DNA of 7,376 bases from Candidatus Thorarchaeota archaeon (GTDB lineage Archaea; Asgardarchaeota; Thorarchaeia; Thorarchaeales; Thorarchaeaceae): the NCBI GenBank assembly GCA_016840245.1, contig JAEOST010000348.1:1-7376 (forward strand), given 5' to 3'. Numbering within the stretch: the stretch's first letter is position 1; every line of letters starts with the position of its first letter. The notes beneath the pieces are model-generated. The model did no database searches, was not told the DNA's origin, and worked only from the letters and a program-made list of their open reading frames with translations. The position numbers and the translations under genes are program-made. Below, in pieces: positions 4,539 to 7,376 of the stretch.

Positions 4539-5900
4539 CTATTTGGATTCAGAGATTGCCTTGTCAAGACGACCAACAGCATCGTCGATGTTCTCTTTTG
4601 TGATGATGTAACTTGGAGTGAATCGAATCACGTTCTGACCAGCACCAAGAATCCAAAGGTTTTGCTTTTGAACAGCATTCTTGAGAATAGTACCACGAAG
4701 TTTAGGTGCTTTCTCTTTGGATTTCTTGTCCTTGACAAATTCGATACCAGTCATCAGTCCAATACCACGAACGTCTCCAACGACCTCATGCTTGTCCTTG
4801 AGTTCTTCGAGTTGTTTCAAAAGATAAGCACCCATCTCTGCGTTCCTTTTCAGGTAGTTGCCATCTTCAATCTGTTTCAGAATCCAGAGGGAGACCAGCG
4901 ACATCTTTGGTTCGGCTGAGAAGGTTTCTGAGTGACGGGAACCACCAGTGTACATCGGTGATGGTCCAATAGAAGCACCCATCGGGTAACCTCCACCTAG
5001 TGCCTTACCCATGCTGATGTAGTCAGGTACGACACCATGGTTCTCAACAGCCGTCCACTTACCTGTTCGACCCATTCCAGCTTGGACCTCATCAGACATG
5101 AAGTAGGCTCCTACCTCCTTTGTAGCCTTGTAGAATCCTTGGACAGCCTTTGCAGGTGGAACTATAAGTCCACCCTCACCGCCAATAGGTTCCATAACTG
5201 TTGCAGCAATATCGTCGCCCTCTACCTGAAGAGCGTATCTTAGAGCCTCAACACATTCGAGGTTACAGTCTTCAACGTCCTGTCCATATGGACAACGGTA
5301 GCAGTACGGGTATAAGACACGAACCACATCTACACCCTGAGGGAATCCAGATTTATGCTTCGAGTTAGATGATGTCAGGGATAGTGCATATCCTGTGCGA
5401 CCATGGAATGCGGGTCGGAAGGTGACAAAACGTCTTCGACCAGAGAGATCCATTGCTGACTTCATACAACCTTCAACTGCACGTCCACCAGAGGTCGTAA
5501 ATACGACGCGCTTCTTGTGATCACCAGGTGTTATCTGAGCCAGTCGTTCAGCTAGAAGAGTCTGAGGTATGGCATCAAAGTCCATACCTGGAAGCTCACG
5601 TATTGTGTCATTGATCCTAATTTCGAAGTCGAGATATGGTTTATACCTCAATCCAAAGGCTCGAACAGCAACTCCGCCAGTGACATCGAGATATTCAGTA
5701 CCCTCAACATCGAAGATGTTCACCCCTTCACCGCGGCTGTGATCAAGACACCCGTAGACCTCACGGTCTTGTGTTGTTAGAGCAAGTGCTTCTGCACCCC
5801 TCTTCTTCCAGTACTCATTTGTCATGGCTGTAGAATCAATATCATCAAAACCAAGATCTTTCAGAATCTGTATGTGCTTGTCTTCCATATCAGACACCAT
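4539..5900 (-). CDS. Class III PLP-dependent aminotransferase (GABA/ornithine-AT-like), divergent subfamily
   Basis: This 453-residue, full-length, cytosolic fold-type I enzyme should transfer an amino group between an omega-amino or amino-acid donor and a 2-oxo acid, or possibly racemise. Visible motifs are GEGVNIFDVEGTEYLDVTGG (57-76), PAFHGRTGYALSLTS (163-177), EPIGGEGG (237-244), DEVQ with cofactor-binding Asp270, the Schiff-base lysine Lys299 in SMGKALGGG, and substrate-carboxylate Arg426 in IRFTPS. Oddities: SGGRAVE (137-143) has Arg140 where SGAEA normally has Glu, FGLRYKP stands where GHxHP is usual, and TFSAEP replaces TFGGNP. The loop YPYCYRCPYG...C...C carries Cys200, 203, 212 and 216. 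An alternative start at 5888 (Met5) has GGTG six bases before it; the 5900 ATG has no clear ribosome site. The substrate cannot be assigned from the window. Confidence 0.93.
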   Translation of the reverse strand: MVSDMEDKHIQILKDLGFDDIDSTAMTNEYWKKRGAEALALTTQDREVYGCLDHSRGEGVNIFDVEGTEYLDVTGGVAVRAFGLRYKPYLDFEIRINDTIRELPGMDFDAIPQTLLAERLAQITPGDHKKRVVFTTSGGRAVEGCMKSAMDLSGRRRFVTFRPAFHGRTGYALSLTSSNSKHKSGFPQGVDVVRVLYPYCYRCPYGQDVEDCNLECVEALRYALQVEGDDIAATVMEPIGGEGGLIVPPAKAVQGFYKATKEVGAYFMSDEVQAGMGRTGKWTAVENHGVVPDYISMGKALGGGYPMGASIGPSPMYTGGSRHSETFSAEPKMSLVSLWILKQIEDGNYLKRNAEMGAYLLKQLEELKDKHEVVGDVRGIGLMTGIEFVKDKKSKEKAPKLRGTILKNAVQKQNLWILGAGQNVIRFTPSYIITKENIDDAVGRLDKAISESK

Positions 5901-5901
5901 C

Positions 5902-5935
5902 CACTGCTGACACTGCTGCTCGCGAGAAAGGCAGC
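5902..5935 (-). repeat. Repeats in the aminotransferase leader
   Basis: CACTGCTG is repeated at 5902-5909 and 5911-5918 (CAGCAGTG on the transcript). An 8-bp palindrome CTCGCGAG (5919-5926) follows. GCTGC (5915-5919) can pair with GCAGC (5931-5935). The GC-rich cluster, immediately upstream of the start, contrasts with AT-rich flanks and may be an operator or a translational control hairpin. Confidence 0.35.
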
Positions 5936-5940
5936 ATATC

Positions 5941-5948
5941 TAATTATC
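5941..5948 (-). promoter_or_regulatory. Weak candidate TATA box for the aminotransferase
   Basis: The minus strand reads GATAATTA in the only AT-rich stretch between the upstream terminator and the gene. It is about 44 nt before the 5900 ATG and 56 nt before the 5888 ATG. The match is poor and no BRE is seen. Confidence 0.25.
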
Positions 5949-5960
5949 GATGCAGGCTTA

Positions 5961-6000
5961 TGAAAAGAAAAATTGGAGAACCGTCACTTTGACGGCTCTC
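5961..6000 (-). terminator. Hairpin plus T-tract terminator
   Basis: On the given strand CCGTCA (5981-5986) and TGACGG (5990-5995) pair across CTT, and GAGA/TCTC extend the stem beyond one A/C mismatch (total span 5976-6000). Read on the minus strand the stem is followed by CAATTTTTCTTTT. It begins 12 bases after the stop codon of the 6012-6380 membrane protein gene and separates that gene from the co-directional aminotransferase. Confidence 0.8.
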
Positions 6001-6011
6001 AGCATGAGTGA

Positions 6012-6380
6012 TTACCTTCGTAATAGCAAGAGCAGTCCAGCAAGTAGGAGCATGAACCCTGCTAAGATGTAGATATTCGTCAACCATGCAATAAGATTGA
6101 AATTAAGACCACGTCCAGCGATGATCATTGCTACAAAACCAAAGATGGCAAGTAGGAGTCCACTCTTAGGAACTTTCCAATTAAGGAATCCACAAGCATC
6201 AAAGGATAGTATAACCATGAGTAGTAGTGCAATTGCTAGAATAACATCAACTAATGCTGCAACATCTCCAGCAATGGCATTCTCTAATCCACCCATCAAC
6301 ATCTGAATTGATAATATCGCGAGTACAATGCCACCAAGGACTGTGTACCCTTGCGCGGCTCCTTCAGCTTTAGCACCCAT
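6012..6380 (-). CDS. Small four-helix integral membrane protein, unknown function
   Basis: This protein of about 122 residues has predicted membrane helices near residues 12-32, 40-61, 72-88 and 96-119, ending in LLLLLRR. A loop with CGFLNWKVPKSG between helices 2 and 3 and the terminal Arg pair predict both sites to face the cytoplasm. No enzymatic motif is visible and I do not recognise a family. The general plan matches the 4144-4467 protein on the other side of the aminotransferase, so the two may be distant paralogues. An ATG at 6386, two codons upstream in frame, is possible. The AGAGGT ribosome site at 6394-6389 lies only 2 nt from it but 8 nt from the ATG at 6380, which is why the shorter start is given. 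A hairpin terminator (5961-6000) follows the gene. Confidence 0.8.
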   Translation of the reverse strand: MGAKAEGAAQGYTVLGGIVLAILSIQMLMGGLENAIAGDVAALVDVILAIALLLMVILSFDACGFLNWKVPKSGLLLAIFGFVAMIIAGRGLNFNLIAWLTNIYILAGFMLLLAGLLLLLRR

Positions 6381-6388
6381 AAGCATCT

Positions 6389-6394
6389 ACCTCT
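6389..6394 (-). promoter_or_regulatory. Ribosome binding site deciding the start at 6380
   Basis: The minus strand reads AGAGGT. The spacing to the ATG at 6380 is 8 nt, which is normal. The spacing to the ATG at 6386 is only 2 nt, too close for normal initiation. Confidence 0.6.
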
Positions 6395-6403
6395 AAAGTC
6401 AGG

Positions 6404-6423
6404 TTGAGCGTGCTTGAGCTCAA
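6404..6423. repeat. Palindrome with extra half-site upstream of membrane protein gene
   Basis: TTGAGCTCAA (6414-6423) is a perfect 10-bp palindrome, and an additional TTGAGC half-site lies at 6404-6409. It sits 24-43 bp upstream of the 6380 start, in the zone expected for the transcription start, and could be an operator. No convincing TATA box is visible for this gene or for the divergent gene at 6552. Confidence 0.35.
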
Positions 6424-6539
6424 ACCATTTGACATGTGACCTTCACTGGTGGGAGAAATAACTTCCGATTTCGAGTTACGGGGGTATTACAGAGATTCAA
6501 TACCAGATAGTACACCCTCTGAGTATCAGTGCATATCCC

Positions 6540-6546
6540 GAGGTGA
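6540..6546 (+). promoter_or_regulatory. Strong ribosome binding site for the 6552 gene
   Basis: GAGGTGA, a full match to the usual anti-Shine-Dalgarno sequence, lies 5 nt before the ATG at 6552 and fixes that start. Confidence 0.75.
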
Positions 6547-6551
6547 CATTG

Positions 6552-7376
6552 ATGACCTATGAGTATGAAAGAGAGAAGAATCCTGACCGTCCCGTACGTC
6601 TAGATAAGACTGAAGGTCATGTGATAATTGAGGGACGGACATATCCAGCTAAGGAACTAGTAGAGGCTCTTGCTCAGAGCGGTTATGTGGAACTCAGAGC
6701 TGCAGGGGACTCATTGGTATTAGGTAGACGGAGAATTACTCCAATCTTCAAGTCACGTCAGGAGCGCGCAATGGCTGCACTCTGTCATGGTAGTCTTGCC
6801 TACTGTTGTCCTCTTACAAAGAGATGTGCAGAGAGAGACCGTGCACTAGAGATAATGAACCTCACACCTCAGGAGTACAATGGTCTCAAAGGCGACGCCC
6901 ACATCCGCTTCATCAGTACTGCAAAAGGTCTACAAGAAAATGACGAGTATAAATCTCAACACTATAGTGGAGGACGAGGTGTCAATAAACCAGCTGTGGA
7001 CAGAGGATATGGCTCTGATGATTATCGCGGTGATTTTGATACGCTAGATCAGGCACTTGGGTCAAGTAGATCCTTTGGACGTTCAGAGGGTAGTAGAGAC
7101 CCATGGCTTCGAGAGAGGTCGGACACAGGTCATATTGACAACCCAATCCAGAGAGGTGGAAATCCCTTCACCGATGTGGATATGAGTGGCAGACCAGTTA
7201 GCGTACCTGCTAGTACACCAAGTTCTACTTCTTGCCGACTTCAATCAGATGACAGCATTGAGGGGATTGGGTCACTGTTCAAGCAGGGGGAACTCAGTCC
7301 ATTCAGTGATGACTCCAGCAGTGACTCTGAGAGACCCAGTTTCTGTTTCTCATGTGGAAGAACAATGAGTAGAGGG
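6552..7376 (+). CDS. Cys-cluster protein with disordered linker and C-terminal zinc-ribbon start; 3' partial
   Basis: The frame stays open for 275 codons to the end of the window, so the C-terminus is missing. I do not recognise a named family. Residues 1-62 form a small domain (HVIIEGRTYPAKELVEALAQ, then YVELRAAGDSLVLGRRRITP) that looks like a beta/alpha fold. A compact Cys motif CHGSLAYCCPLTKRC (Cys78, 85, 86, 92) and a helical stretch (RDRALEIMNLTPQEYNGLKG) come next; four cysteines in 15 residues suggest metal or Fe-S binding. From about 125 to 260 the sequence is rich in Ser, Gly, Asp and Arg and looks disordered. FCFSCG (Cys265, Cys268) near the window end is the usual first half of a zinc ribbon. 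The start is fixed by GAGGTGA. No membrane segment or signal peptide is seen. Zinc-ribbon plus disordered linker suggests an adaptor or nucleic-acid-associated role, which is inference. Confidence 0.75.
   Translation, partial: MTYEYEREKNPDRPVRLDKTEGHVIIEGRTYPAKELVEALAQSGYVELRAAGDSLVLGRRRITPIFKSRQERAMAALCHGSLAYCCPLTKRCAERDRALEIMNLTPQEYNGLKGDAHIRFISTAKGLQENDEYKSQHYSGGRGVNKPAVDRGYGSDDYRGDFDTLDQALGSSRSFGRSEGSRDPWLRERSDTGHIDNPIQRGGNPFTDVDMSGRPVSVPASTPSSTSCRLQSDDSIEGIGSLFKQGELSPFSDDSSSDSERPSFCFSCGRTMSRG

Noticed and set aside
4248..4919. Plus-strand open frame of 223 codons running from the membrane protein gene into the aminotransferase region
   Set aside because: It overlaps two well-supported genes in other frames, crosses the hairpin terminator, and its translation has no domain-like pattern.
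5485..5520. Idea that the aminotransferase carries the [2Fe-2S] CxxC of mammalian GABA transaminase
   Set aside because: That CxxC lies next to the SGxEA-like loop in the mammalian enzyme; here the region reads VFTTSGGR without cysteines. The cysteine loop is elsewhere in the protein.
6097..6306. Plus-strand frame antisense to the second membrane protein
   Set aside because: It mirrors the hydrophobic codons of the minus-strand gene and has no start signals.
7186..7368. 60-codon frame near the right edge
   Set aside because: It lies inside the longer open frame that starts at 6552 with a strong ribosome site and is in another frame.
1..7376. tRNA, rRNA, CRISPR arrays, insertion sequences or attachment sites
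   Set aside because: No cloverleaf or T-loop pattern, no regularly spaced repeats, no transposase or integrase sequence and no terminal inverted repeats were seen on either strand.

Overview
The window reads as ordinary chromosomal DNA of a mesophilic archaeon with moderate GC content. Evidence for archaea: TATA-like boxes sit about 45-50 bp or more upstream of several starts (3911-3918 on minus, 3990-3996 on plus). There are GGTG/GAGGTGA-type Shine-Dalgarno sites. A tiny 'LPPSAKF' winged-helix regulator of a kind common in archaea is present, and so are two small four-helix membrane proteins. An Asgard (Thorarchaeota-like) source is my best guess from overall gene style, but nothing in the window proves it. 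There are no rRNA or tRNA genes, CRISPR arrays, insertion sequences or phage genes.

Layout. 1-1428 (+): soluble sensor histidine kinase with two PAS domains, possibly cut at its 5' end by the window edge. 1493-1726 (-): 77-aa winged-helix regulator, convergent with the kinase and divergent from the next gene. 1880-2533 (+): alpha/beta hydrolase with a complete Ser-Asp-His triad. 2540-3865 (-): solitary DNA methyltransferase of the SPPY type (predicted N4-cytosine), tail to tail with the hydrolase over a 6-nt gap. 3866-4143: divergent control region with two good TATA boxes, a 6+8+6 inverted repeat between them and a leader of roughly 125 nt. 4144-4467 (+): four-helix membrane protein ending in a hairpin plus T-tract. 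4539-5900 (-): divergent class III PLP aminotransferase with a four-cysteine loop. 6012-6380 (-): second small four-helix membrane protein, also ending in a hairpin plus T-tract. 6552-7376 (+, runs off the end): unrecognised protein with a C-x6-CC-x5-C cluster, a long disordered linker and the beginning of a C-terminal zinc ribbon.

How they fit. Almost every gene has its own promoter region and changes strand relative to a neighbour, so this is not one operon. The two four-helix proteins flank the aminotransferase and share architecture, which suggests they are distant paralogues. The kinase has no response regulator in view, and the methyltransferase has no restriction enzyme in view. I do not see a complete new defence or metabolic system. 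The most novel items are the Cys-rich zinc-ribbon protein at the right edge, the paired hairpin/T-tract terminators, the inverted repeat in the divergent control region, and the aminotransferase subfamily with changed conserved motifs.
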